Assembly: GCA_036960305.1 (NCBI GenBank) | Contig: JBALWA010000005.1 | Location: forward strand, 1-64,000 | Source: JBALVT01 sp036960305 | Lineage (GTDB): Bacteria > Pseudomonadota > Gammaproteobacteria > Pseudomonadales > Halieaceae | Direction of reading: 5' to 3' | DNA length: 64,000 nt | Shown: piece after piece, positions 36,775-45,400 of the stretch | Numbering within the stretch: position 1 is the first letter of the stretch | How the letters are laid out: each line of letters starts with the position of its first letter | The notes under the pieces: model-generated | Told to the model about the DNA's origin: nothing | Seen by the model: only the letters and a program-made list of their open reading frames with translations | The model's database searches: none | Translations under genes and position numbers: made by a program

Positions 36775-37044
36775 TTATCGACGCAGACCCAGTCGCTTGA
36801 TCAGTTCTGCGTAACGCGCAGTACTTTTGCGCTTAAGGTAGTCCAGCAGTTTACGGCGCTGGTTTACCATGCGGATCAGACCGCGGCGGGAGTGGTGGTC
36901 GTGCTTGTGCGACTTGAAGTGCCCCTGCAGCTGCTCAATATTAGCTGTCAGTAGTGCCACTTGAACTTCCGGGGATCCGGTATCACCTTCACCTACCTGG
37001 TAATCTTTTACGATCTCTGCTTTCTTTTCAGCGTTTAAAGCCAT
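36775..37044 (-). CDS. rpsO: 30S ribosomal protein S15
   Basis: An 89-aa primary 16S rRNA-binding protein of the central domain. It begins MALNAEKKAEIVKDYQ and contains GDTGSPEVQVALLT and the HSRRGLIRMVNQRRKLLDYL signature. Its place between truB and pnp is the usual gammaproteobacterial order. Confidence 0.98.
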   Translation of the reverse strand: MALNAEKKAEIVKDYQVGEGDTGSPEVQVALLTANIEQLQGHFKSHKHDHHSRRGLIRMVNQRRKLLDYLKRKSTARYAELIKRLGLRR

Positions 37045-37108
37045 TGTATATTCCTCAGTTTAATCTGCGGCAGGCAAGTCACCCATCTCGGGCCACTCAC
37101 TGCATTGA

Positions 37109-37143
37109 TAAAAAGAGCCTGTCCGTGCAGATTAACAGACAGG
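37109..37143 (-). terminator. Possible terminator between truB and rpsO
   Basis: On the minus strand CCTGTC (37143-37138) pairs with GACAGG (37124-37119), followed by CTCTTTTT. The stem is short and the loop 13 bases long, so it may only attenuate the infB-operon transcript before rpsO. Confidence 0.4.
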
Positions 37144-37149
37144 TTCGCG

Positions 37150-38079
37150 TCACCCTCCGGTGACTATCAGTCGACGGGGCGCTACGCGCCCATCGTCTAA
37201 CATCTCTCCAACTCCCAGAAACTCTCCAGTTTCCAGAGCGATGCGCACCATACCACTACGGGGCGCATTTGGCACCAATACAGGCTGCCCTTGTTTCATG
37301 TAAAAGCCACTGGATTCGCTTAGCTTCACCAGGGGGATAGCCCCTAATGCCGCGTCAGAAGGCAGTAGCAAAGCATCCATATCCGCTTCTTTCTCACCCT
37401 GTTTCAACGCTTCCAGGGCGGGCATACTAACACAGTCTTCTATACCGAACGGCCCGGCGCGCGTACGGCGCAATGCCGTCACATGGCCGCCACAGCCCAG
37501 TGCCTGACCCAGGTCCTCGGCGAGCGAGCGAACATAGGTACCCTTAGTGCACTCCAGGTAGACATCCACTTCTGGATGTTCCCCCGGACGGAAGGCTCTC
37601 AGCTCCAGCCGACTGATCGTCACACGACGAACCTTACGCTCGACTTCTTTGCCCTGCCGCGCCAATTTGTACAAGGGCTGGCCCTCATGCTTGATGGCCG
37701 AAAACATCGAGGGGATTTGTTCAATCTCTCCCCTGAAAGCATCCAGCGCCAGAGCTACATCGCTTTCGCTGATGTGGCTGGCGTCCCGCGTTTCCAACAA
37801 CTCGCCCTCAGCATCGCCGGAAGCCGTTGTCTTGCCCAGCAAAAAAGTACTTTCATAGGCCTTATCTGCATCCAGTAAATACTGGGAAAACTTGGTGGCC
37901 TCACCGAAACACAGGGGCAACACGCCGGTCGCCAGCGGATCAAGGCTCCCGGTATGCCCCGCCTTGGCGGCAGAATACAAGCGCTTGGCCTGCTGCAAGG
38001 CCCGGTTGGAACTGATATCCAGCGGCTTATCCAGCAGTAAAATGCCATTGATCGGTCGGCCACGACGAACCCGTGCCAC
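37150..38079 (-). CDS. truB: tRNA pseudouridine(55) synthase
   Basis: Makes pseudouridine 55 in the T loop of tRNAs. The 309-aa protein has the catalytic Asp D47 in GHTGSLDPLATGVLPL, then YLECTKGTYVRSLAEDLG. A C-terminal PUA-like domain includes VLVPNAPRSGMVRIALE. It starts 5 bases after rbfA in the nusA-infB operon. Confidence 0.96.
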   Translation of the reverse strand: MARVRRGRPINGILLLDKPLDISSNRALQQAKRLYSAAKAGHTGSLDPLATGVLPLCFGEATKFSQYLLDADKAYESTFLLGKTTASGDAEGELLETRDASHISESDVALALDAFRGEIEQIPSMFSAIKHEGQPLYKLARQGKEVERKVRRVTISRLELRAFRPGEHPEVDVYLECTKGTYVRSLAEDLGQALGCGGHVTALRRTRAGPFGIEDCVSMPALEALKQGEKEADMDALLLPSDAALGAIPLVKLSESSGFYMKQGQPVLVPNAPRSGMVRIALETGEFLGVGEMLDDGRVAPRRLIVTGG

Positions 38080-38084
38080 GTCAG

Positions 38085-38486
38085 TTAATCCTCTGGATCA
38101 CTGTCATCGGCACGCAGGCCCAGGGCACGGTCCGAATCGGCTGCCTTGCTAATCAAATCTTCCAGATACCGTCCGCGACCCACACTGGAGTCAAAATAAA
38201 ACCGCAGTTGAGGCACACTGCGCATAGAGCTGTCTTTGGACAATTGGCTGCGAAGAAAACCCGCAGCTTTGTTCAGTACCGCCGTAGACTCTTCTACATC
38301 CGCACTGTCATCAGTAGTCAGCACGGTATAATACACTTTCGCGTGCCCCATATCGCGACTGACGTCCACACCGGTGATACTCACCATGCCCACGCGGGGG
38401 TCGCGAATTTCGCGCTGTATCAGGCCCGCCAATTCCCTTTGCAAATGATCGGCGACCCGTGACGTCCTGCTATATTCCTTGGCCAT
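38085..38486 (-). CDS. rbfA: Ribosome-binding factor A
   Basis: A 133-aa KH-fold factor for late 30S maturation and cold adaptation. It starts MAKEYSRTSRVADHLQRELAGLI and has DPRVGMVSITGVDVSRDMGHAKVY and PQLRFYFDSSVGRG. It lies between infB (12 bases) and truB (5 bases). Confidence 0.96.
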   Translation of the reverse strand: MAKEYSRTSRVADHLQRELAGLIQREIRDPRVGMVSITGVDVSRDMGHAKVYYTVLTTDDSADVEESTAVLNKAAGFLRSQLSKDSSMRSVPQLRFYFDSSVGRGRYLEDLISKAADSDRALGLRADDSDPED

Positions 38487-38498
38487 AACATCACCGCT

Positions 38499-41243
38499 CT
38501 AGAGAGAGCGGGCAATCTCCCTGACTTCAAAGACTTCAATGGAATCGCCAACTTTTACATCGGTGTAGTTCTTGACTCCGATACCACACTCAGTGCCATT
38601 GCGCACCTCGTTGGCGTCGTCCTTGAAGCGACGCAGGGACTCCAACTCACCCTCGTATATCACCACATTTTCACGCAATACCCGAATCGGCTTGGAACGA
38701 TGAACCGTACCCTCGATCACCATACAACCGGCGATCAGGCCAAACTTGGGCGAACTGAAGACATCGCGAACTTCGGCAATACCCACAATTTCTTCCCGTA
38801 GCTCTGGCGCCAACATACCTGACAAAGCGTCTCTGACATCATCAATCAGGTCGTATATGACCTTGTAATAACGCAGATCAACACCCTCGCTGTCCACCAA
38901 CTTACGTGCGGCATTATCTGCCCGCACGTTAAAGCCAAACATAACGGCCCCGGACGTCATAGCGAGACTCACTTCCGTCTCGGTGATACCACCCACGCCA
39001 CCGGCAATAATATTCACCTGCACTTCATCGTTACCCAATTCCAGCAATGAACTCTGGATCGCTTCCAGAGAACCGCGTACATCAGCTTTAACGACAACAT
39101 TCAGGTTCTTTTTCTGTCCAGCCGACATACTGGCAAACATATTGTCCAGCTTGCTTGCCTGCTGACGCTGCATCTTGCTGCTACGCATTTTCTCTTGCCT
39201 GAAGTCGGCAACTTCGCGTGCATGTTTTTCATTCTTCATGACGGCGAACATATCGCCGGCGTCTGGCGTGCCGTCCAGGCCAAGAATTTCCACCGGGATA
39301 CTGGGACCGGCCTCATCTATTTGCTCGCCGTTCTCATCCAGCATGGCTCTGACACGGCCTGACTGCAAACCGGCCAGGACAATATCACCCTTGCGCAGAG
39401 TACCACTTTGGATCAGTAGCGATGCCACCGAGCCACGGCCTTTATCCAGACGGGATTCGATAACAATACCCTGTGCAGGTACATCCCTGGGAGCGCTCAG
39501 CTCCAGCAATTCAGCCTGTAGCAATACCGCATCAAGCAGTGCATCGACACCGTCGCCCGTGATCGCTGATACATTGATAAATTGTGTATCGCCGCCCCAG
39601 TCTTCCGGGATTACTTGCTTGGCTGAAAGCTCATTCTTGACTCTTTCAGGGTCGGCGCCCTCCTTATCCATTTTGTTAACCGCAACGATCAGGGGCACGC
39701 CCGCAGCGCGCGCATGCTGCACCGCCTCTTCGGTCTGGGGCATGACGCCGTCATCGGCAGCCACGACCAGGATAACGATGTCGGTGCTCTTGGCACCACG
39801 AGCGCGCATCGCCGTAAAGGCTGCGTGTCCCGGTGTGTCCAAAAATGAAATCATGCCCTTTTCAGTTTCAACATGGTAGGCACCAATGTGCTGGGTAATA
39901 CCACCGGCTTCACCAGAGGCCACACGAGACTTGCGGATATAATCCAACAGGGATGTTTTACCGTGATCTACATGACCCATAACCGTCACAACGGGTGCTC
40001 TGGACTCTTCGGTGCCAGCATGTTGCGCCAGCGTCTCTTCCAGTTCTTCTTCCAGTGCATCGTCACTGACATGCTTGACCGTATGCCCCAACTCCTCAAT
40101 CACCAGAGTCGCCGTGTCACGATCAACCATCTGGTTGATGGTCGCCATCACGCCCAGCTTCATCAGCTCCTTGATCACCTGATTGGTCTTGACGGTCATC
40201 TTCTGAGCGAGCTCACCCACAGAGGTCGATTCAGCGAGTTCAACTTCATGCACGATACGTTCGGTAGGCATTTCAAATCCGTGTTTGCCGTGTTCCTCAT
40301 GGGTACGCTGCATTTTCTTGCGGCCACGACGTCGGCTTGCACCATTTTCAGCGGCATCCAGGTCGGACATTGAAAGGTTATGGCCACGTTTTTTGCCACG
40401 CCCTGCACCTGGAGCTCGCTCCAGTCGACCGCGACCGGCGCCGGGCTTACGTCGTTGCGCATCACTACCGGGTGTGGGTGCATCGTGTAAACGCTTGGGC
40501 CTGGCTGCCTTGGCTGCCGTTGCCGTCGTCGTTGTTGTCGTCGGCGTAGCGCTCTTCGTTTTGGCCTCTGCTTCAGCCTTCTGTCGTGTTTCTTCAGTTT
40601 TGCGTGAAGCGATAGCTGCCTCACGGGCCGCCGCCGCCTCTGCCTCCTTCAGCTTGCGCTTTTTAATAGCGCGCTGACGCAGCATTTCCGGATCCATATT
40701 CGCCAGGTCTTCTTCCTCTTCTGGCACAATCTCTTCGACAAATTCGTCGACATGAGTCGGAGCGGGCTCAACGGCAACTTCCACAACAGGCTCAGGTTCT
40801 TCAACTACCGGTTCTGGCTCTGGCGCAACCTCAGCCACCGTGGTCTCTTCAACCGGTTCAGCTACAAATTCGTCAGCACCCTCAATGACCGCGACCTCTT
40901 CCTCAGCCAATGCGACAGCAGCGGCTTCAGCTTCCAGCTCGGCGACATCGCGCTTGACGTAGGTACGTTTCTTGCGCACTTCGACATTGACCGTCTTGCG
41001 ACCCTGTGACCCTGAAGACCGTAAGGTGCTGCTGGTCTTGCGGTTCAAAGTAATGCGCTTTGGCGCTTTGGTAGATTCACCATGGCTGCGCTTCAAAAAA
41101 GTCAGTAGCGTTTGCTTGTCTTCATCGGACACAGCTTCTTCCGCCGCTGTATGCGGCAGTCCAGCCTCTTTCATCTGTGTTAACAGACGATCGGCGGATG
41201 CACCGACCACTTCTGCTAACTGATTTACTGTCACCTGCGCCAT
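38499..41243 (-). CDS. infB: Translation initiation factor IF-2
   Basis: GTPase that brings formyl-Met-tRNA to the 30S P site. The 914-aa protein has an IF2 N-terminal domain (residues 1-50), a long Glu/Ala/Lys-rich low-complexity linker (about 90-330), and the G domain with GHVDHGKTSLLD, DTPGHAAF and NKMDKEG. Domains II-III and C2, which binds formyl-Met-tRNA, follow. No internal start is obvious. The linker is Thr/Ala-rich near residue 240 (TPTTTTTTATAAKAA). Confidence 0.97.
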   Translation of the reverse strand: MAQVTVNQLAEVVGASADRLLTQMKEAGLPHTAAEEAVSDEDKQTLLTFLKRSHGESTKAPKRITLNRKTSSTLRSSGSQGRKTVNVEVRKKRTYVKRDVAELEAEAAAVALAEEEVAVIEGADEFVAEPVEETTVAEVAPEPEPVVEEPEPVVEVAVEPAPTHVDEFVEEIVPEEEEDLANMDPEMLRQRAIKKRKLKEAEAAAAREAAIASRKTEETRQKAEAEAKTKSATPTTTTTTATAAKAARPKRLHDAPTPGSDAQRRKPGAGRGRLERAPGAGRGKKRGHNLSMSDLDAAENGASRRRGRKKMQRTHEEHGKHGFEMPTERIVHEVELAESTSVGELAQKMTVKTNQVIKELMKLGVMATINQMVDRDTATLVIEELGHTVKHVSDDALEEELEETLAQHAGTEESRAPVVTVMGHVDHGKTSLLDYIRKSRVASGEAGGITQHIGAYHVETEKGMISFLDTPGHAAFTAMRARGAKSTDIVILVVAADDGVMPQTEEAVQHARAAGVPLIVAVNKMDKEGADPERVKNELSAKQVIPEDWGGDTQFINVSAITGDGVDALLDAVLLQAELLELSAPRDVPAQGIVIESRLDKGRGSVASLLIQSGTLRKGDIVLAGLQSGRVRAMLDENGEQIDEAGPSIPVEILGLDGTPDAGDMFAVMKNEKHAREVADFRQEKMRSSKMQRQQASKLDNMFASMSAGQKKNLNVVVKADVRGSLEAIQSSLLELGNDEVQVNIIAGGVGGITETEVSLAMTSGAVMFGFNVRADNAARKLVDSEGVDLRYYKVIYDLIDDVRDALSGMLAPELREEIVGIAEVRDVFSSPKFGLIAGCMVIEGTVHRSKPIRVLRENVVIYEGELESLRRFKDDANEVRNGTECGIGVKNYTDVKVGDSIEVFEVREIARSL

Positions 41244-41292
41244 TCAATAATCTCCTTAGAACCCTGTATTTTCGCCGTTAAAACCCTGAAAA

Positions 41293-42786
41293 CTACTCGC
41301 TTTCCTCGGCAAACCAGGGTGCTCTTGCGGTCATGATAAGCTCACCCGCGCGTTCTTCTGTCATATCTGGTATATCAATCAGGTCATCGATGGCCTGCTC
41401 AGCCAAATCTTCCATAGTGATAATTTCGCGGCTGGCCAAAATATAGGCCAGATGCTTGTCCATACCATCCATAGTAAGCAGGTCTTCCGCTGGCTCATTG
41501 GCACCTAATTGCTCTTCAGACGCGATTGCCTGTGTCAGCAGTGCATCCTTGGCGCGGGCCCGAAGCTCTTCGGATATATCCTCGTCAAAGCCATCGATTG
41601 ACATCATTTCTTCCAGCGGTACATAGGCCACTTCTTCCAGCGAGGTGAAACCCTCCTCCGCCAGAATCTCGGCTACGTCCTCGTCGACATCCAATTGCTC
41701 AACAAAAACCTGGATAATCTGTACAGCTTCCGCCTCGTGTTTGTCCGCGGCGTCTTCCGTACTCATGACATTAATCGTCCAGCCTGTCAGGTCACTGGCC
41801 AGACGCACATTCTGGCCGCTGCGCCCAATGGCCTGGGCCAGATTGTCTGCAGACACAGCCACATCCATAACGCGACTGTCTTCTTCAACGACGATAGATT
41901 CCACTTCCGCCGGCGCCATCGCGTTAATAACCAACTGGGCAGGATTGTCGTCCCACAGCACGATATCTACGCGCTCATTGTCCAGTTCGTTAGACACGGC
42001 CTGCACACGAGAGCCGCGCATGCCCACACAGGCACCCACGGGGTCGATACGCTGATCATTGGTCTTCACCGCAATTTTGGCGCGGGAACCCGGATCGCGG
42101 GCCGCTGCGCGGATCTGTATCACTTCCTCAGAGATTTCCGGGACTTCAATTTTAAACAGCTCTATCAACATTTCAGGGCAGGAGCGACTGAGGATCAACT
42201 GTGGACCACGGGCTTCCGTACTGATTTCTGTGAGAATGGCGCGAACACGGTCATTGACGCGAAACGTTTCACGTCCCACTAACTGTTCTCTGGGCAACAG
42301 GCCTTCAGCATTGTTACCAAGGTCAACAATCACGTTGTCACGCGTCACTTTTTTGACGCTGCCGGCAACCAATTCGCCCACGCGCTCCATGTACTGCTCG
42401 ACAACCTGAGCGCGCTCTGCGTCACGCACTCGCTGCACAATCACCTGTTTGGCTGTCTGCGCGGCAATACGACCAAAACCGACGTTCTCGATGGTTTCCT
42501 GGTGAATGTCGCCAGGCTTCAGGGAGGCTTCGGCCTCCACGGCTTCTTCTGTGGTGAACTGTGTCCCCAGAAGCGCCATCTCATCATCGGGAACAACCAA
42601 CCAGCGACGCACAGTGTCATAGTCACCCGTCGTACGGTCGATAGTGACCTCGATATCGGCATCTTCGTCATATCGCTTCTTGGTCGCTGTCGCCAATGCC
42701 AACTCTATCGCTTCAAAGATAATGTCCTCAGACACGCCTTTTTCATTCGATACAGCTTCGGCCACCAACAAAATTTCTTTACTCAT
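41293..42786 (-). CDS. nusA: Transcription elongation/termination factor NusA
   Basis: A 497-aa RNA polymerase partner. Order: N-terminal polymerase-binding domain (1-125), S1 domain (VKKVTRDNVIVDLGNNAEG), KH1 and KH2 (IDPVGACVGMRGSRVQAV; AQAIGRSGQNVRLASDLTGW). Two acidic AR2 repeats at the C terminus are typical of Gammaproteobacteria (about 365-420 and 440-490). It lies between rimP and infB in the conserved operon. Confidence 0.97.
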   Translation of the reverse strand: MSKEILLVAEAVSNEKGVSEDIIFEAIELALATATKKRYDEDADIEVTIDRTTGDYDTVRRWLVVPDDEMALLGTQFTTEEAVEAEASLKPGDIHQETIENVGFGRIAAQTAKQVIVQRVRDAERAQVVEQYMERVGELVAGSVKKVTRDNVIVDLGNNAEGLLPREQLVGRETFRVNDRVRAILTEISTEARGPQLILSRSCPEMLIELFKIEVPEISEEVIQIRAAARDPGSRAKIAVKTNDQRIDPVGACVGMRGSRVQAVSNELDNERVDIVLWDDNPAQLVINAMAPAEVESIVVEEDSRVMDVAVSADNLAQAIGRSGQNVRLASDLTGWTINVMSTEDAADKHEAEAVQIIQVFVEQLDVDEDVAEILAEEGFTSLEEVAYVPLEEMMSIDGFDEDISEELRARAKDALLTQAIASEEQLGANEPAEDLLTMDGMDKHLAYILASREIITMEDLAEQAIDDLIDIPDMTEERAGELIMTARAPWFAEESE

Positions 42787-42815
42787 CTCAAGCCTCGCCA
42801 GTTCTATCGCTATTC

Positions 42816-43271
42816 TTAAACACGCGGTTCTACCCGCGCTTTGTCTATGCCGTCATGGGGCAGTAAAAACTCATGATCATCAACCTGGACCACAATGTCC
42901 TCGCCCTCAATACCCTTTAAAACACCTTTAAACTTGCGCCTGCCGTCAAACGGGCGGCGCAATTGTATATCGACAATCTCACCCAGGTAGGCCGCGAACT
43001 GATCGAGGTTGAACAACCTTCGATCCAGGCCCGGTGAGGAAACCTCCAGCGTATACTCACCACTGATGGGGTCTTCTACGTCGAGAATACTGCTGACCTG
43101 TGTACTGACAGCCGCGCAATCGTCTGCCGTAATACCACTGTCGCGCTCTATATAGATACGGACCACGCTGTGCCTACCACTGGCCACATATTCGACGCCC
43201 CACAGCGCAAAACCCATAGCCTCAACTGTGGTTACTAGCATCTCTTCTATTTGTCGATCTTTTGTCGCCAC
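42816..43271 (-). CDS. rimP: Ribosome maturation factor RimP
   Basis: A 151-aa 30S assembly factor with GVEYVASGRHSVVRIYIERDSGITADDC and YTLEVSSPGLDRRLF. The start is GTG 43271 (VATKDRQIEEMLVTT), with GGGAG 5 bases upstream. The frame is open back to 43349, but that stretch crosses the tRNA terminator hairpin and is not coding. It is the first protein gene of the nusA-infB operon. Confidence 0.94.
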   Translation of the reverse strand: MATKDRQIEEMLVTTVEAMGFALWGVEYVASGRHSVVRIYIERDSGITADDCAAVSTQVSSILDVEDPISGEYTLEVSSPGLDRRLFNLDQFAAYLGEIVDIQLRRPFDGRRKFKGVLKGIEGEDIVVQVDDHEFLLPHDGIDKARVEPRV

Positions 43272-43318
43272 ATTGTCTCCCGCGGATCTCCGCGAACAAC
43301 GGATCAATCTTCCACGTA

Positions 43319-43346
43319 CAAAAAAGCCCCTAAAAAGGGGCTTTTT
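43319..43346 (-). terminator. Intrinsic terminator after the initiator tRNA
   Basis: AAAAAGCCCC (43321-43330) and GGGGCTTTTT (43337-43346) form a perfect 10-bp stem with a TAAAAA loop and T runs in both directions. Some transcripts must read through for rimP-nusA-infB expression from the upstream promoter, as in E. coli metY-nusA. Confidence 0.85.
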
Positions 43347-43383
43347 CAAATTCGTAACGCCGATAGCACTGACGTTACTTTAT

Positions 43384-43460
<77 letters not shown>

Positions 43461-43545
43461 TCAAAACTTCTCTCGCTGTAAAGGCCCCTTTAGGCACTTC
43501 ACTATGGGTCGGTCTCGTCATCTCGACCCAAATTCGAGGCTGTGC

Positions 43546-43574
43546 ATTATAGGTACCGACCCCTGTTCGGTCAA
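43546..43574 (-). promoter_or_regulatory. Strong sigma-70 promoter for tRNA-fMet and the rimP-nusA-infB operon
   Basis: Reading the minus strand, TTGACC (43574-43569), a 17-base spacer and a perfect TATAAT (43551-43546) are followed by a GC-containing discriminator. Transcription should begin at about 43538, some 78 bases before the mature tRNA 5' end. Confidence 0.85.
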
Positions 43575-43769
43575 CCGTATAAAAGCTTAAAAACACATTA
43601 TTTTTCAGATACTTTTTATTCAACTGATCACAAGGAGGGAGGCCTTTTTTTGGTTCATCGCGCATTTGCGGAATCGGGGCCTACTCGGTTCTGGGTGCGA
43701 ACCGGAACATTAGGACAAACTCGTAAAGCCGGGCCCGCTCCACAGCGCTATTCGGTGCACAGGTGGAGG
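43575..43769. other. Non-coding spacer with no recognised feature
   Basis: Between the tRNA-fMet promoter and the 43770 palindrome I see no convincing gene. The one open frame across it (43542-43820, plus) has no ribosome site, no family features and runs into the palindrome. A GGCCTTTTTTT run at about 43641-43651 lacks a proper stem. Confidence 0.5.
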
Positions 43770-43842
43770 TTAAGGGCAGGAAGACGCCATCTTACCAAGC
43801 GAATCACGTGGAGCGACTAAGATGGCGTCTTCCTGTCCTTAA
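43770..43842. repeat. 73-bp palindromic element
   Basis: Arms of 25 bp (43770-43794 and 43818-43842) contain AGGAAGACGCCATCTTA and match with one difference, around a 23-base loop. There is no adjacent T run, so it is not a normal terminator. A GGGGTCAGA-type tag follows 60 bases later, the same association as at the 34.2-kb repeat cluster. Confidence 0.8.
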
Positions 43843-43942
43843 TCGGCAGAGACACCCATAAACCGATGATGGACTGACCGACCAAATTCTGGAAAAGTCT
43901 TATCTGACCCCACTTTTTAAAAATAGCGAGGCCTGCAAAACG

Positions 43943-43970
43943 CAAAAGGCCCCCCGTAAACGGGAGGCCT
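43943..43970 (-). terminator. Intrinsic terminator of secG and tRNA-Leu
   Basis: On the minus strand GGCCTCCCG pairs with CGGGGGGCC across TTTA, followed by TTTTGCG. It lies 13 bases after the tRNA-Leu 3' end. Confidence 0.75.
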
Positions 43971-43982
43971 CTCAACTCTATA

Positions 43983-44068
43983 TGGTGCCGAAGGCGGGAC
44001 TTGAACCCGCACGAGCATAGCTCACCACCCCCTCAAGATGGCGTGTCTACCAATTCCACCACTTCGGC
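43983..44068 (-). tRNA. tRNA-Leu (GAG)
   Basis: An 86-nt class II tRNA with acceptor stem GCCGAAG/CTTCGGC, discriminator A, encoded CCA, the anticodon loop CTTGAGG giving GAG, and a long variable arm. The T loop is GTTCAAGTC. It follows the secG stop by 9 bases and is probably processed from the secG transcript, an arrangement also found in Pseudomonas. Confidence 0.96.
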
Positions 44069-44077
44069 TTTTTTTAC

Positions 44078-44515
44078 TTACAACGCGGGAACATCTTCCT
44101 CCGGGGCCGTCGCTTCGCTGGCATCAGCCGGTCCGGAAAGTTCATCGTCTACCACGGGTACATCAGCGTCCATCGAAGCCGCTTCCGGGAATTCATCCTC
44201 TACCTGGGGAAGATCCGACTCTTCCTGCTGCACCATCTCTACGGCGGCGGGTATATCCAGACCCAGATCGTCGACGGGCGCCGACTTCTGACTGGCAAGC
44301 ATCGCCAGACCAAAACTGGTCGCAAAGAAACCTACCACCAGCCATGATGTTGCACGCGTGAGCACGTTACCGCTGCCATCACTGCCAAAAATGGTCTGGG
44401 AAGCACCCGCACCAAATGAAGCGCCGGCATCAGCACCCTTGCCTTGCTGCAGCATAATCAGACCAATAATGGTCAAGGCAACCAGCAGGTGCACTACTAA
44501 AAAAATCTGTTCCAT
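44078..44515 (-). CDS. secG: Preprotein translocase subunit SecG
   Basis: Small inner-membrane subunit of SecYEG. Two helices are seen, FLVVHLLVALTIIGLIML and ATSWLVVGFFATSFGLAML, separated by GKGADAGASFGAGASQTIFG. At 145 aa it is longer than the usual 110 or so because of an acidic, Asp/Glu/Ala-rich C-terminal tail. It follows tpiA, the standard order. Confidence 0.96.
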   Translation of the reverse strand: MEQIFLVVHLLVALTIIGLIMLQQGKGADAGASFGAGASQTIFGSDGSGNVLTRATSWLVVGFFATSFGLAMLASQKSAPVDDLGLDIPAAVEMVQQEESDLPQVEDEFPEAASMDADVPVVDDELSGPADASEATAPEEDVPAL

Positions 44516-44577
44516 ATCACTACCGTCCCTCTGGGGGACATCCTGATTCCAATTTCAACCCGGTCACCTGAACGTCC

Positions 44578-45324
44578 TCAGGCCGCCGTGGCTGCTATAA
44601 TTGCGAGAAATTCCTCGACAATAAGTGCTGCGCCCCCAACGAGGGCGCCGTCTATATCCGGTTGGGCAAACAATTCTTCAGCATTGCCACCCTTAACACT
44701 GCCTCCATACAACAGGCGCGTCGCCTGTGCATCAACGCCATCCAATACTGACAAACTGTCGCGTATGAAAGCGTGCATCTCTTGCGCCTCTGCAGGCGTC
44801 GCAGTCAGCCCCGTGCCGATGGCCCAAACTGGCTCATAGGCTATGACCAACCCCTCGAGACTGCCTTGCCCTTGCAAAGCACCATCCAATTGCCGAGCAA
44901 CAACCGCTTGCGCTTCGCCACTTTCGCGCTGTTCACGGGTTTCCCCGACACAAACCATGGGTTTTAATCCCACCGCAAGGGCCGCTTTCAGCTTGGCTGC
45001 CACCAGTTCATCTGATTCAGCGTGATACTGGCGCCGCTCCGAATGCCCCAGGATAACCCACTGGCATCCCGCTTCGAGCAACATCGGCGCCGAAACCTCA
45101 CCTGTGTATGCCCCTGACTCCGCATGACTGCAGTCCTGCGCTCCGACAAAAATTGCCGACCCTGCACACAGCCCTTGGGCCTGTGCAATATGCACATAAG
45201 TAGGACAAACGACAACTTCGGCCTGCGAAGCAGGCAGGTTTTGTACCATGTCGGCCAGTAACTGCTCAATGCTGGCCCGGGAGCCGTGCATCTTCCAATT
45301 TCCCGCCACTAGTGGCCTGCGCAT
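44578..45324 (-). CDS. tpiA: Triosephosphate isomerase
   Basis: Interconverts DHAP and GAP in glycolysis. The 248-aa barrel has GNWKMHG with K11, VILGHSERR with the catalytic His, and AYEPVWAIGTG with the catalytic Glu. ATG 45324 has a GGAG site 6 bases upstream; the longer frame from 45363 is not supported by the family start. Confidence 0.97.
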   Translation of the reverse strand: MRRPLVAGNWKMHGSRASIEQLLADMVQNLPASQAEVVVCPTYVHIAQAQGLCAGSAIFVGAQDCSHAESGAYTGEVSAPMLLEAGCQWVILGHSERRQYHAESDELVAAKLKAALAVGLKPMVCVGETREQRESGEAQAVVARQLDGALQGQGSLEGLVIAYEPVWAIGTGLTATPAEAQEMHAFIRDSLSVLDGVDAQATRLLYGGSVKGGNAEELFAQPDIDGALVGGAALIVEEFLAIIAATAA

Positions 45325-45400
45325 CACCCGCTCCCGCTGAAAAACGGCCGCAATCTTAACCAAGAAAGCGGCGAGTTACAAGGTGAGATGCATGCCTGGG

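Noticed and set aside
43542..43820. 92-aa ORF in the spacer between the two tRNAs
   Set aside because: No start signal, low complexity, and it overlaps the promoter region and palindrome.
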